A DNA stretch of 64,000 nt from Tubulanus polymorphus. Lineage: Eukaryota; Nemertea; Palaeonemertea; Tubulaniformes; Tubulanidae. The stretch lies in NCBI RefSeq assembly GCF_964204645.1, contig NC_134028.1:25952153-26016152 (forward strand), in the 5' to 3' direction. The notes below the pieces were generated by a model, which was given only the letters and a program-made list of their open reading frames with translations, was not told the DNA's origin and searched no databases. The translations under genes and the position numbers were made by a program. Each line of letters begins with the position of its first letter. The stretch's first letter is position 1. This document shows, in pieces, positions 37,634-49,479 of the stretch.

Positions 37634-40600
37634 TTATAAACCAGGTGAAGTTCTGTACACAAGGAATTCTGTGGGCGACTTTGATTCGATGAGGCTCGTA
37701 TCTCCAAGAAAATCATCATCCTGTGTGATAATAAATAAATGACAATAACAACAGGGTTCATACTCAACATAGGCAAATCATGCATCTTGATAAAACTCAG
37801 ATTAATCATGTTCATATGTGGCATACGACATTGAGTTTGAGAAATTATCGTTACATTTTAATTGAGATAAAGAAGAAATTCATCATTTATATTGTACACG
37901 TACTCTGAACTAGCCAACCTGGCCGATTATTGTGGAATTTCGCCACCACCACCACCGCTCTTAAACTAATAATGTTTGTGTTCATACCTCACCAGCGCTG
38001 TCGTTGTCGTCGTCTTCTATTGGATTTCCGGAATATTCTCTATACAACGGTTCAATCGCGTGTTTTGACCTGTTTAACGAAATTCAAATCAAATATCATT
38101 TTGAGGAAATCAAAATCTTTATGATCACAATTCACACGGTTTAAACGTACCGAGGTAAAATGTAAGGATCGAATGGAAAGAACGATTCTAGTTGATTCGT
38201 GCGACTGTTTATGATATATGTTGTATAGAGTTTTGTCACTGGGAAAGCTGTAGGTTTGTTATGTTCAATGATTGTATCACAAAATGCAAGTTGGTGCTGC
38301 CTGCAATAAAACAATATATTACATTTTATTAGATTGGAGACAAAATCTACAACTGAAAAGCCTTAAAGTTTGTAGCCTGGACCCCTCAAACAATCTACTG
38401 TCTGTGGCTCGCACTCAACTATCTGACCACAAGAGAGGGTGCAGGTTACAGACACAAGATTGTCCGACAATGTACTCTATCAAAGAAATTTGGGGTTAGA
38501 TATTTTGCCAAGAAATGCATCTGATTTCATCCAGACTTCACCTCTCTAAAGGTGATACCTCAAACGCCTTGAAGGAGAGCACTCAGGGTACAGGCAAAAG
38601 ATTGATAGCAGCATACAAGCTTTCATCTTAGTTTTGGAATCAATGGTTTTGTCATAGTTTACCTGGTCACAGCTGCAAACGTTTTCACGATAACTGGCAG
38701 ACATGTTTTCAATGGATTTAACCAACACATAACGATGGATGGAAAATTCAAATTTTGAGCGATTTGATGTCCTGAAATACACGTACAAAACATAGAAGTC
38801 ATTATTGGGCTAAAAATTGATACCTCGTTCCTCCTTTCTGCTAAGTTTAAAAGATGACCCGGCCTGCCACCCTGTGTATTACTTGTTTTATCATCGCGAT
38901 CAGTTTTACCATAACACACCTTAAGCTATAGAAATGATTTTATTATAAGTTTTATTGCGATTTACAAAATCACCAAGCCGATTAGGAGAAACAAGGTATC
39001 ATTTTTGTTAAGCTTTGAATGGTCATTTCTAATGATCCCAAAAGGAGTTCAACAAATATACCATATCTCCTCACCTTTATTCGACTGTAAAATTTCCTTG
39101 TGTCTGAATATGAATATGTAGAATAACGCCTGGCAGACGGAGTAGAACGTCCCGTGACGAGGGACGTCGTCACATTCCGAATAACTGGATTGTTGAATAT
39201 AAGAATGAATCCATTGCGACATGTGTTCCATAGTAACTACAGCCGTACTGATCGGCACAAATAGACCTCGAGATATCAAACCACACATATACGCTACTGC
39301 AGCCTGACGATATATCGGTTGAGTGTTCGGATTCTTTACTTTCTTCCATAGATAATCGATAAACCCGTCTGCTAATGGCTACAAATCAATAATACTGTAG
39401 AATTAAGATTCAAGAATAAGGTTGAATCAGTGAACTGATGAATATAGAGTTTTTACCTGTTTGAAACTGCAAATATAGAATAGTAAATATTGCACGTGAC
39501 TCGACGAATGAGTCACTAAAATAACATCTTCAAAAACACCCAATAATTCCTTATACAACTTCTTCGTTTCTTCCCAGTTCAACTGACCTAAACAAGATAA
39601 CAAACCGCATGGTTATTTCTTGTTGAATGTGTCCAAGTATCAGCCATATGATAAAAGTATCAGCAATAGTAAGTTGCCTGAGGTATCAGTGATAGGATAC
39701 ATGTATCAATCAGTGATAGTAGCTTACCTGATATGATACACGTATCAGTGATATTGTGCAGTAGTAATTCCATTGCCACATCTAGTTTATGAGCTTCAAC
39801 ATGACTGAGTTCAGTGTCTCGCTGATTCGAAGCTAATTCCGATTCTTCCTTTACCTTCACATCGTCCGTACGGAATATATCTGACTCCTCATTATCGACA
39901 TTCATATCACCATCATCTTCCTCCTCATTTTCATCTAAAGCATCTTGTACTGCCCGTCGCGGAGATTGACTCTACAAACAAAATAATCAGACACAGATAT
40001 TCATCTAAGATAGCACAAAAATAATACACAAACTATATGGCATTTTCATTGATAATTGTTCTTAGAAGAATGTTGGCATTAAGTCAGCACTGGCATTAAA
40101 AAGGACTTTAACTGTATGTAAGAACAGAAAAACTGTTTCTTTTTTAGGATAATATGACTTTATTTGACAAAGATAAATAATAGCAAAGGTTTGCTAAGGC
40201 ACGATGTACATAATAGCAACACCAGTAGTTGATATCCTACTGCACACGGTGGATTTATTACAGGGGGTTTTCTTGAGAGTACAGTTCCCCATCAAGCGGG
40301 TTGCGATATGAATAAAGTACACCTATAACCATTAAAATCCCTTACATCTAATTCCATTAATTTTCCGATGATTAATACCAGTATTTTACGTCTGCATTGT
40401 GGTAAATATCGCGCGATATGAAGCAGATTTTTGATGTAACATTCGTGTTGATAAGCGGGTCGCGTGAGAAGTGGATAGCTGTCGACTAATATCGGCACTA
40501 ATACAGTTGGTGTCCTGTCAAATAAATCTTCAGTTAATAAAACCTGTTTGGCAGCACTTCAGAAAGCATTCATTAAATACACTTGTAGTTAATACGAATC

Positions 40601-41893
40601 TGTTTATAACACACTCAATAAAAGTGTCCTTAACCCTTTCAGTGCGTCTACACCGCAGTGCGGTGTACAAATCAGTGATGGACTTTGCTAGTACACCGCA
40701 CTGCAGTGTATTGATTTAATTAGTAATTACTAATTATCTCTATTGAAAGATGGCAGCACCTGTCAAACATAGTGGAATATTAGTAACTAACGATACACTG
40801 CACCGCGGTGTAGACGCACTATAGTGGTATTCCCTTTATTCAACACACCAGGGTGGAATTTTTTAGAATTTTCAAATTATCTTCAGCACTATAGGGTATT
40901 AATTAGCCAGCACTGAAAGGGTTAAGGGATTGATATATACTTACAAAGGAACAATTTTGATTATAGCCTGTAACACCGAGTGTATATTGATAAATGCTGT
41001 ACCATGTATAGTTCTCATCGAGTCTGGTGATACCCCCGCCGATGCACCAACTTTCTTGGCGTTTCCTGGGTGAAAAATATACAAAAATGTTATTCCGTGC
41101 GATCGTACAACAAAAACTCAAAACGAACAAATTCTTCGAACAGCTTTATTACCGGGTTTAAACTGATTGACAAATGATTTGAGACAAGCTTTCAGGAAAT
41201 ATGTATGAGCCGAGACTAGATTCACTATAAATGTTTTATATTCGATGACGACCAACGTATCTCTTCTTAACCAATCCAATTTCTATTGATTATGAAATAA
41301 AACAAATTAAAATCTGGCAGATCGATGAACTCTGCATCTGAAATGTTCACATATTTACAACTAGCTTCTTTTTCACACTTTTTTACAATAAAAAAACAGG
41401 ATTTTTCACAATTGTTTAAATAATTTTCCTGCATTTCACATGTCAAGATGTATCAAGATATAGACCATAGCAATTATACAACACATTCTCGACGACAGAT
41501 CGTCCATGAATTGGTAAAACTAAAAACTGTAGTCAGTTACTGACTGCTGATGGAGAACCTCCAGGTTTACGCTGGTCCAGATAACTGAGATCGATGACCA
41601 GGTTATTACTTACAAGAATATAACCGATTAAGCATTCCCAATGTTTATCTAAAGTTGTGATGCCGTTCTTCAGTAATTGCATTACTGAAATCATACTTGA
41701 ATCCTGTAATGAATGAATAACAAATTCTTCATTCAATAATTATAAAAAGTATGTTATCTTATAATCTTAATTGAACTAATTAAATGGAATTGAAAATGTA
41801 GATATAAAATACTGGTAAGATACTGACGCTTAATAGTGGATCGTTAAGTTTTTCCATGATGGCGTTATAACCGATAGAGTCCGGCGACTCAAA
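37634..41893 (-). CDS. RRN3: RRN3 / TIF-IA, tandem copy A (N-terminus not found)
   Basis: Twelve exons on the minus strand, all in phase: 41893-41828, 41703-41614, 41282-41153, 41065-40945, 40514-40346, 39971-39728, 39587-39457, 39378-39075, 38771-38663, 38300-38151, 38069-37988 and 37720-37634 (stop TAA), 560 codons. Blocks match RRN3: QHECYIKNLLHIARYLPQCR, SHVQYLLFYICSFKQ, HGTFYSVCQALFYIFIFRHK, LNPLKTCLPVIVKTFAAVT, AFCDTIIEHN and LESFFPFDPYILPRSKHAIE. RRN3 bridges RNA polymerase I to the rDNA promoter factor SL1 and is a growth-control point. The first residues are missing: the most upstream exon I can place corresponds to residues 22-37 of copy B. Translation might begin at its internal Met (MEKLNDP) or in an unseen upstream exon. 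Copy B at 50887-55904 is a tandem paralogue in the same orientation. Confidence 0.88.
38810..39010. repeat. MITE copy in an RRN3-A intron (copy 2 of the 1855 family)
   Basis: Starts TTGATACCTCGTTCCTCC and ends GGAGAAACAAGGTATCA, imperfect inverted ends of about 17 bp. It shares internal blocks with 1855-2025, including CCGATTAGGAGAAACAAG. The equivalent intron of RRN3 copy B (52139-52406) lacks it, so it inserted after the duplication or was lost from B. Confidence 0.6.
40634..40921. repeat. 288-bp piggyBac-type MITE with TTAA target duplication
   Basis: The element starts CCCTTTCAGTGC and ends GCACTGAAAGGG, perfect inverted ends, and is flanked by TTAA on both sides (40630-40633, 40922-40925), the target site of piggyBac transposases. 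Inside, GCGTCTACACCGC near 40643 pairs with GCGGTGTAGACGC near 40804, and TGCGGTGTA / TACACCGCA blocks are repeated, so nested hairpins can form. No transposase. It lies in an RRN3 copy A intron. Confidence 0.85.
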
Positions 41894-43700
41894 CTGAAAA
41901 TAAAGATCGGCACTTCCGAACTCAAACATAAAAAAACAGCAAGCCATAAGACAAATTGCGAGCCCTGGGCAGCGGCTGGTTCCCTAGGGTAGTTTTTTAT
42001 TCTTTCAAAAAGCATAACCGAATAGAGCAAAAATATCAAATGTAACCATAAACACTCAGGCAGTCGGATCACGAAATGCTGGGTCTCAAATCAAAGCTCC
42101 ATGATCTCTGAATAGCAGACTTATAATGATAGATTCAGGGCTGGCAGAAGCAAGTTGCCATTGGCCCGGCTCATATCTGACAGCACGCAGTGGCGGATCC
42201 AGATCCAGGGGTCAAATCTGAGTACCTACTGAGTAATATTGTCTCCCGAGAAGCTAACCGAAGAAATTAGAAACTTTAGGTGCTCTCAGACCTCAGATGC
42301 TATATCGGCAATTTTAAAACAGGAATCACATATTATGTGCCTATGGTGCACCGATTCACTAGCCCGGTTAGGTATCGCATGTACAACAGAACAAGTATCG
42401 GAGAGACAAACATGATACGTTTCTGAATTAAGTCACTGCATGCATGCAGGCACTCGCAGTAGGCTGGATCCGCTATTAGCTTGAGGTGTGAGTCGTGGGA
42501 AAAATTTGCACCTACTTATAACTTAGTACTTTTCAAGATTCCCGCCAGGAGAAATTCGCTGCCGGGCTTTTGACTGATCAGACCAGTTTTCGGGTATTAT
42601 GATTCAGATCGATTGAGTCACTTTGTTTATGAATGTTACAGACCATAATGTGAAGAATATAACTCACGGTTTGCGACTCCATCATTGGGGATAGGCGGTA
42701 GGGCCCAATTGGGGACAGATTTCCACACTTAAAACTTGTAAAGACAGCTTTCCAATATATAGGGTTGTCCCTGAAGCAATCAAATACTATCGGCTGATGC
42801 TGCCATCTAGTGCTTTGAAATAAGCCGTTCGTAGACTGGTTGCCTGTCCAATTCTGCGCCACCTTCTGGTGCAGAATGGACAGGCGACCAGTCTACAACT
42901 GCCAGGGCCAAATTCGGTTTTCGTATCTAGTCGACTAGTGGTCGGAACTAATAGGCCTAACCGAAGCTGCTTAATTTTCGAACTATTTCCGGAATATAGT
43001 TCCGACTAACGGACATTCGGTTTCGTTTAATTCGACCGATAACCGAAGGTGGCCATGGGTTCGTGAAAATGATTTACGGCGGGCCGGCCGTGAAAAGCAG
43101 TTAATTTTATAGCAGGGCAGTGAAATGGGGGTGTTACTAAAAACTTTGCGCTACTAAAACGAAGGCCTATGCACTTCGAGGTATTAAAAATATGCATGAC
43201 TATAAAGAAATCCGAAGACCTACTCGGAATCATCACTTGGGGCGCTTTGTACCACCTCTGCCGGAAACGTAAATTTATCAGTTTTCTCGGGTTCATATAA
43301 GTCTACGTGTTTAGTAGTCCTTCGTTTTAGTAACACTTGTTGCTTCACTAAACGAATGACAAATTTCAAAATCAATCATATTTATTCTCACAACAATTAT
43401 ACACAATGCCAGGTTTGTGCTCGAAACGTTAGCTCCTCAAACACGTGGACTTTTAAAAACTAGTCCAACCACCATAGGCGTATAAACTATAAACGAGAGT
43501 TTATACGTCCATGGTCCAACCATAGACTCTAAAACAGAAACGTCTATGGCCCACAACCATGGACACTTTTAGCCTATTTTCTCAAATTTCAATAGTAATT
43601 TCATTTCTTTAACTATGTATGAAATTGTACTAACAAAGTTACATGTAAGGTATTTCGAAGTCTTTATCTATGATACATTTCCACTACAGCTGATTTATAC
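41894..43700. other. Spacer upstream of RRN3 copy A
   Basis: I searched this part on the minus strand for the missing first exon of RRN3 copy A and found none convincing. It contains a CAGTGGCGGATCCAG end at 42186 typical of hAT-like repeats, the hairpin at 42839-42898 and the inverted copy of a CCDC57 3'UTR block at 43440-43490. Confidence 0.45.
42839..42898. repeat. Hairpin repeat, about 28-bp stem
   Basis: AGACTGGTTGCCTGTCCAAT...GCGCCACC is followed, after a three-base gap, by TGGTGCAGAATGGACAGG...CGACCAGTCT, its near reverse complement. A single arm recurs at 50077-50108 (GGTGGCGCAGAATTGGACAG...), matching at about 30 of 31 bases, and looser at 9343-9385 and 6410. It looks like a short snap-back element or terminal region of a mobile element. 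Confidence 0.65.
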
Positions 43701-43729
43701 AATTTGCACCAATTTCAATAAATCGGGAT

Positions 43730-44055
43730 AATGGATATCTATATTACAAGGTTAACTTTTTTTCTGCCTAATTTATTACATCAAGATTTTGGATATCTAT
43801 ATTACAAGATTCACTTTTTTTCTGCCTAACTTAATACATCATATTACAAGGTTAACTTTTTTCTGGCTTATTTATTACATCGAAATTTTGGATATCTATA
43901 TTACAAGGTTAACTTCTTTTCTGGCTTATTAATTACATTAAGATTTTGGATATCTATATAACAAGGTTAACCTTTTTTCTGCCTAATTTATTACATCACG
44001 ATTTTGGATATCTATATTACAAGGTTAACTTTCTTTTCTGCCTATTTCAATACAT
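43730..44055. repeat. Tandem repeat, about 57-bp unit, about six copies
   Basis: The unit TTTTGGATATCTATATTACA AGGTTAACTTTTTTCTGCCTAATTTATTACATCA (given in two parts) recurs with small changes and one shortened copy. No coding sense in any frame. Confidence 0.8.
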
Positions 44056-44499
44056 TCTTTCTTGGGTGCTAAACACCCAGTGGCCAGTAGGCTTTTATTC
44101 AAACCCAGGCCCATCATATAGTGCGAACCTGCTAGTATTATTTGGCCGATATACATTTTTATTGTCAGCTAAACTATATGCGTATTAGTGAATTAACTTC
44201 ATCATCAATTAATAAACTTTAGAGATGTTTTCTACTCATAGATGGCGACATCTGTACCCAGTGAATGGTATTCAATTCATTTCAGTAATTCTAAATATTG
44301 CCCCTAATATATAACTGAAGAGTGTGCTGCCAGCATTGAGCACACTGGTCCTGTAAACAACATGGTTCTACAGATTTAAGAAACCGTCAATCATTCCCAC
44401 ACCTTGACAAATCCAGAATTCCGTAAAGCCTTAAGATTCAATAAATCCTTCGCACAAGAACCAGAGTTACACTTCCTGTATTCTTTTGATATCAACCAA

Positions 44500-45900
44500 T
44501 ATTGAATTATAATTACCTTATTCGAAGATGCTGAATTAATCTTTATCGTAGATACCTAATCAATCAATTAATGTCCTCTATGATTTAAATTGTCTCGGAC
44601 AATATCTTATATGGGGCTTGACATTTCCACATGAGAATAATTTCAGATCCGGTACAAATTTGGATTGATCACTATTTCAAACTGCTAATTTTTCATCAGA
44701 GCTTTTGATATCTAGTTTGACGAACCCAGAATTCCCCAAAACCTAACTGATCCAATAGATCCCACATACATGTGGCCCAGTTAGACGCAGATGACATTGC
44801 ACGATACAGTCGTCTCATCCACTGCACTATTTTGAATAAGTTTCACTTATATTCATTATATTGAATTGATTTTAATTGAATTCTAGGTATCTAAGCGAAC
44901 CATTAATTAGCAATCATACTAGCTATATTTTAATTGTCAGTTGAAAAATATATATATGGAGCCTGGAAATCTACATGAGTAGAATTTCAGATGTGGTGAA
45001 TTCATCACTATTTGAATTCATCAGAAATTAAGATAAAAACACATTTAAGTGGTAAATTAGAAATTCTTTTATAGCCAAATTGCTATATTATCTTTATTTC
45101 CCTAAAGTACACTGTGTATAAGGACTGAAAGACCTTGTAATGACTGGACCTCCCCGGTGCGGTGCAAGACATGATGCTAGAAAATAGTTTGAAGGAGAGG
45201 GGTTAGTAAAAGAGAGCTATTAGCAAGAGGAATAAGACCTAAGTTTAGGATATCCTGTCAGAATAAGGCTCTCAATCTGACATACACAGTGAAATTGAAA
45301 TATTCCCCCTTCCAAATTCAGGATTGTATTTGTGCACATACAGATTTGTTTTATTTCCCTTCGATCGGAAGTAAATCTGCGTGAAATGATTTTGGCAATA
45401 AGTATCAAAACTAATACAGCTGTATGAAGACACAATAGGTTCACTAGATACAGATAAATAAATGTGATCAGATACACATGTATCAGCTACATTTTAAATG
45501 TCCATGGACCTGAATTAAAAAATAATATTACATAACATATTGAATTTACCTTAATCGTAGATATCTAAGTAATACGTTAATGAGTAATTCATCTTAGATT
45601 CTAATTGTCAGTTAAACAATATCTATTACGCGTCACCTGACACACAGTATGGTTTTAGATATTATTTGAATCAGTTAGGCTTTGGTAAATTTTGTCAATA
45701 TTGAAGGGCATGACCAGTCGCCGTAAGCACGGTAGTTGGAGATGTAAATACTGATCAGTTGATGAGACCTATTCAGATGTGCTCATACATATATCAGCTA
45801 TATTTAAATTTTCAGTTTAACGACATTTATATTATGGACCTGTATTACATACCGTATAAATAGTTTTTGATCATAGAAATATTGAATTCATCTACGATTC
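44500..45900. repeat. Degenerate long tandem repeat
   Basis: Blocks such as CGTAGATATCTAAG, AGCTATATTTTAATTGTCAG, TCAGTT(G/T)AA(A/C)AATAT and TATGGA(G)CCTG recur in the same order near 44540, 44890, 45550 and 45790. Units are a few hundred bp and diverged, so borders are approximate. Confidence 0.5.
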
Positions 45901-46389
45901 GTTTCAAATTTTTCAAATTGATTACCTTCGAAAATATCAATGCCATCAAATTTGTACATCTACAATTCAGCAAATAGTTAATATTTGTACATCAACACTG
46001 GTCTTACGTTATGTTCTATGTTTCCTAACAATGTATATCTACACGGACAAATAGCCATAGTTGACTATGTTTAACTATGGTAAGTTGGAAGATTAAACTC
46101 ACAATTCATGTTGAAACTATATCTCAGTTTAGGAGTTAACTCAACCAGGGAAGTGTGACTCAACAGACTTACGAGTCCAAACTAGGCACTCAACACGACC
46201 ATTTATCCCTAGTGACAAACCTAACTTGTCTTATCTATCGACCAAGGATCGAAGACCAAAATCGTGCATTAATGAAGCTTAGCTTTTATTAGACTCACAT
46301 TGCATAAACATTATCAAATAGTTTCCTCGAAAACACTATATTATCCATCAGACTGGTTTGAAAAAGGTGATAAGAAAAAAAATCAATAC

Positions 46390-46620
46390 TTTACTACAGA
46401 AGTCCGCTATTGTCTTCGCCGCTCCTGGATTTCAGTGTTTATAACATGCACTATTATCTATGCTGCTCCTAATAAGATACACTATTGTCTTTGCTGCTTT
46501 TAAAACAGTGTTTATCGTGAATCAGTGTTTATGAGATAATCCATTAGCTTTGTCACTTGAATCAGTGTTTATAAGATTCACTATTGTCTCTGCTGCTCCT
46601 GATATTTAATCTTTTGTAGA
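46390..46620. repeat. Short-unit tandem repeat (CAGTGTTTAT...CTATTGTCT)
   Basis: The blocks ATCAGTGTTTATAAGAT, CACTATTGTCTTTGCTGCT and CTCCTGAT recur about four to five times in a 45-60 bp rhythm with internal deletions. Confidence 0.55.
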
Positions 46621-47019
46621 AATAAACCACCGATTGTAGAAGAATCCATCATTGAGTGATTAATCCGTTACTGGTTCCTCAACTTTTCATCTGGGCTTCT
46701 GCAGTTTTCATCAGCAAATGGGTCGATCAGTATTCATCTACTTGTGAGTGTCTTCTTCAGGCCAATTTTTCCGAGATGTAGTTTGGCTGAAACAAAGTGA
46801 AGAAAGCAAAACATTTCAGACAGATTTATCATAATTTACGTGTCATTTCAAATTACAAGCCACCCTGGTTTCACAAAGTAAAATTCATTGATGTCAATTG
46901 CTGATTTAAACCCCAATAATCAATTGCAGTAGTAGGACTAGTTCATCACTGTTTAAGACTAGTGAAGATAAAAGTTCAGCCATGTGGACCGGTAAATAGA
47001 TTGCGATGATAGTCAATTA

Positions 47020-47760
47020 TTAAATAATATTCATATGAGGACTGAAATTTCTATATACAGATAATTTCATGTATATCAACTTACCTTTAAAGATTGCTGG
47101 GTTCAGTTCTGGTCTTTTCTGTGCACCGTTCCAGTTTGTAGATTTTGGACGAGTAGTTGATCTCAAGCTGGGCTTTTTCTTATAGTTGAAATTCAGCTGC
47201 AATGATTTAAAGAAGATATCCTGTAATGACAAAATATTTCATTCAGAATTTATCATAATAATTTCCATAAAAAATCCGACTTACATTTCAAGTAAGGTGG
47301 GTTCAGTATCGGTTAGAACAATTGGTTGATGCAATTGGTTGATGATTTGATTCAAGCTTGGATTGTTCAGTGGGCTAAGCTTATCTGTAGATATTTGATG
47401 AGTCGTTGATTTAAAGCTGGGCAGTTTCATATAGATAGGATTTAGCTGAAATGAGCAAACAAAGATATCCTGTAATGACAAAATATTTCATTTAGAATTT
47501 ATCGACATAATTCCATATATATCAAGTTACCTTTTATGATTGCTGGTTTCATAATCGGCGATTATCTTATTAATTGGTTAGTTAGTTGGCCTCATCTGTG
47601 CACTGTTCCAGTTGGTCGATTTTGGACGAGTAGTCGATCTCAAGCTGGGTTTATTCTTATAGTTGAAATTTAGCTGCAATGATTAAAAGAAGATATCCTG
47701 TAATGACAAAATATTTCATTTAGAATTTATCATAATAATTTCCATAAATAATATACCTAG
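47020..47760. repeat. Tandem repeat, about 240-bp unit, three copies
   Basis: The block AAGATATCCTGTAATGACAA AATATTTCATT(C/T)AGAATTTATCATAAT occurs at about 47210, 47460 and 47690. Between them, TCTCAAGCTGGG(C/T)TT, ATAGTTGAAATT(C/T)AGCTGC and GATTTTGGACGAGTAGT are shared. A partial unit (ACTTACATTTCAAG...GCTGGGTTCA) recurs near 48155-48185. Confidence 0.75.
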
Positions 47761-48374
47761 AATAGCCTACTCGGTTATATTCGTAACACCGAACAAATTA
47801 TAAGCGAACATACAATTCCTAGAAGAGTTTCCATCCGATTGAACTTTTATATATTTCAATTCCAAGTATGCAAATTCACATGTATGAAAACGTGCCATTA
47901 CTTAGTGCTAAAAAGCAGGGTTTTTACGTGTTTTTCAAGAATAAGTCCCCTAAAAATAACTTGATCACTATGAAATTTTTGTGGGCTCGAGAATTCATTA
48001 TAAGCCAAACCATGACACCAAAAATCAACACTATTGGTTCAACAGCCAATGTTTATGCCTCGTTGACACACCGGTACTCTATTCATTTTCAATGAAAACT
48101 GCTTCTCCAGGCCATTTGCATAGGCAAACCTACAGGCAAACCGCCAAAAATCAACTTACATTTCAAGTTTGCTGGGTTCAGTTTATCAAATATCAAATTA
48201 CCTTTTATGATGGCTGGGTTCATTATCGGAGGATCTCCTTAGTTGGTTGGTTGAGTTTCATCCAAATTGGCCCCTTCTGTGCACTGTTCTGATGAGCTCT
48301 CGTTTGACTTTTTGAGTTGGTGTCCCTTACGATCGTGACACACCTGCCAGGAGCGAAACAGGCAGGAATCGAAG

Positions 48375-48665
48375 TACAGATATAGTTGTGTGATCGTCCG
48401 TCGTTTTTACATCATTTTTTTCGACAATTTTACAATATTTGGTCTTTTTTTCATATAAGTAGTCCGAAAGTTTACAAGGTTAATAATTTTGTCTAATTTA
48501 TACATTTCTTTGGTCTTTTTGTTCATGTAGTCCGAAAGTTTACAAGGTTGAAGATAATTTCTAATATCTTTTTCGAAATCAAAGTACAGATATAGTTGCG
48601 TGATCGTCAGTCGATTTTACATCATTTTTTTCGGAATCGAAGTACTTCTTTGTCTTCTTGGGTTT
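48375..48665. repeat. Direct repeats around TAGTCCGAAAGTTTACAAGG
   Basis: AGTCCGAAAGTTTACAAGGTT occurs at about 48461 and 48529, preceded by TTTGGTCTTTTT. GTACAGATATAGTTG(T/C)GTGATCGTC(C/A)GTCG occurs near 48376 and 48583. These are two unequal copies of one unit of about 200 bp. Confidence 0.6.
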
Positions 48666-48879
48666 CGTCGAAGCTGAAATTGAGTAAAAGAAAAACATTT
48701 TGTAGTCACACATTTCTACATCATTAATCCTAATTTATATGTGAATCAACTTAACTTTCAAGATTGCGGAGTTCACTATTCTTTTTTCGGCATCTTCTGT
48801 AGTCGCTTTCTACCATCTTCTTCTTCAACTTCTTGGGAGTCCTGAAATGAAAAAAAGAGAAGAGCGATGAAAACCTGGT

Positions 48880-49090
48880 ACGGAACAAAACAATGTTCGA
48901 AAGCTTTTCAGCTCTCCGTCGCCGGTCACATGCCGAGAACACCAGACAATGAGCCAGCCAGGAATATACTGCCCTCTACACGCCCTCACACAGAACGCGA
49001 AAACCAGAATGACAACGCCTCACATTCCCCATCTAACCGCAAGGTGTACTGGGCGACGTCAGTAACTGACAAACCTGTAAGATTGCACGA
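48880..49090 (+). mobile_element. Possible reverse-transcriptase C-terminal remnant, plus copy
   Basis: A frame reads FQLSVAGHMPRTPDNEPAR, resembling the AGH-x-x-R-x-P/S-D segment near the C-terminus of many non-LTR reverse transcriptases. It aligns with the minus-strand copy at 49480-49660 (RQLSFAGHVSRMSDKESVRK) at protein and DNA level. Only about 200 bp survive. The family is not determined. Confidence 0.4.
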
Positions 49091-49129
49091 AACACAAATA
49101 GCGCAGTACAACCAGCTTGACCGGGTTGA

Positions 49130-49420
49130 GATTCAGGATCTCAACTAGCACTCAAAAGCGTGACAAGAGACTTCATCCACTGACCGAGGTTGTCACAAGG
49201 ACACAATGAAACTAGCACTCACAAGCCGACAAGAGACTTCATCCACTGACCGGGGTTGTCACAAGGACACAATGAAAACTAGCACTCAAACTAGAAATCA
49301 AAGAGCGTGACAGTAGAATCATCCCTCAGTCGACTCAGAATACCAGAAACAAAGAGCGTGACAGTAGAATCATCCCTCATCCGGGCGGTCACAAGGACAC
49401 AATGAATGCTAGTAGCGTGA
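49130..49420. repeat. Short direct repeats between the two remnants
   Basis: ACAAGAGACTTCATCCACTG ACCG(A/G)GGTTGTCACAAGGACACAATGAAA occurs twice at about 49159 and 49225. AACAAAGAGCGTGACAGTAG AATCATCCCTCA occurs twice near 49310 and 49350. CACAAGGACACAATGAA occurs a third time near 49390. Confidence 0.7.
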
Positions 49421-49479
49421 CAATCCAGTATAACCACTCCATTTGTATCCCGCGCAATCCCGCAGATATGCCCGTCATT

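Noticed and set aside
43027-43296. Minus-strand ORF starting MNPRKLINLRF as first exon of RRN3 copy A
   Set aside because: Its only donor joins to the next exon out of phase and meets a stop.
43730-49420. CRISPR-like array
   Set aside because: Repeats are contiguous or degenerate without unique equal spacers, and this is an animal genome.
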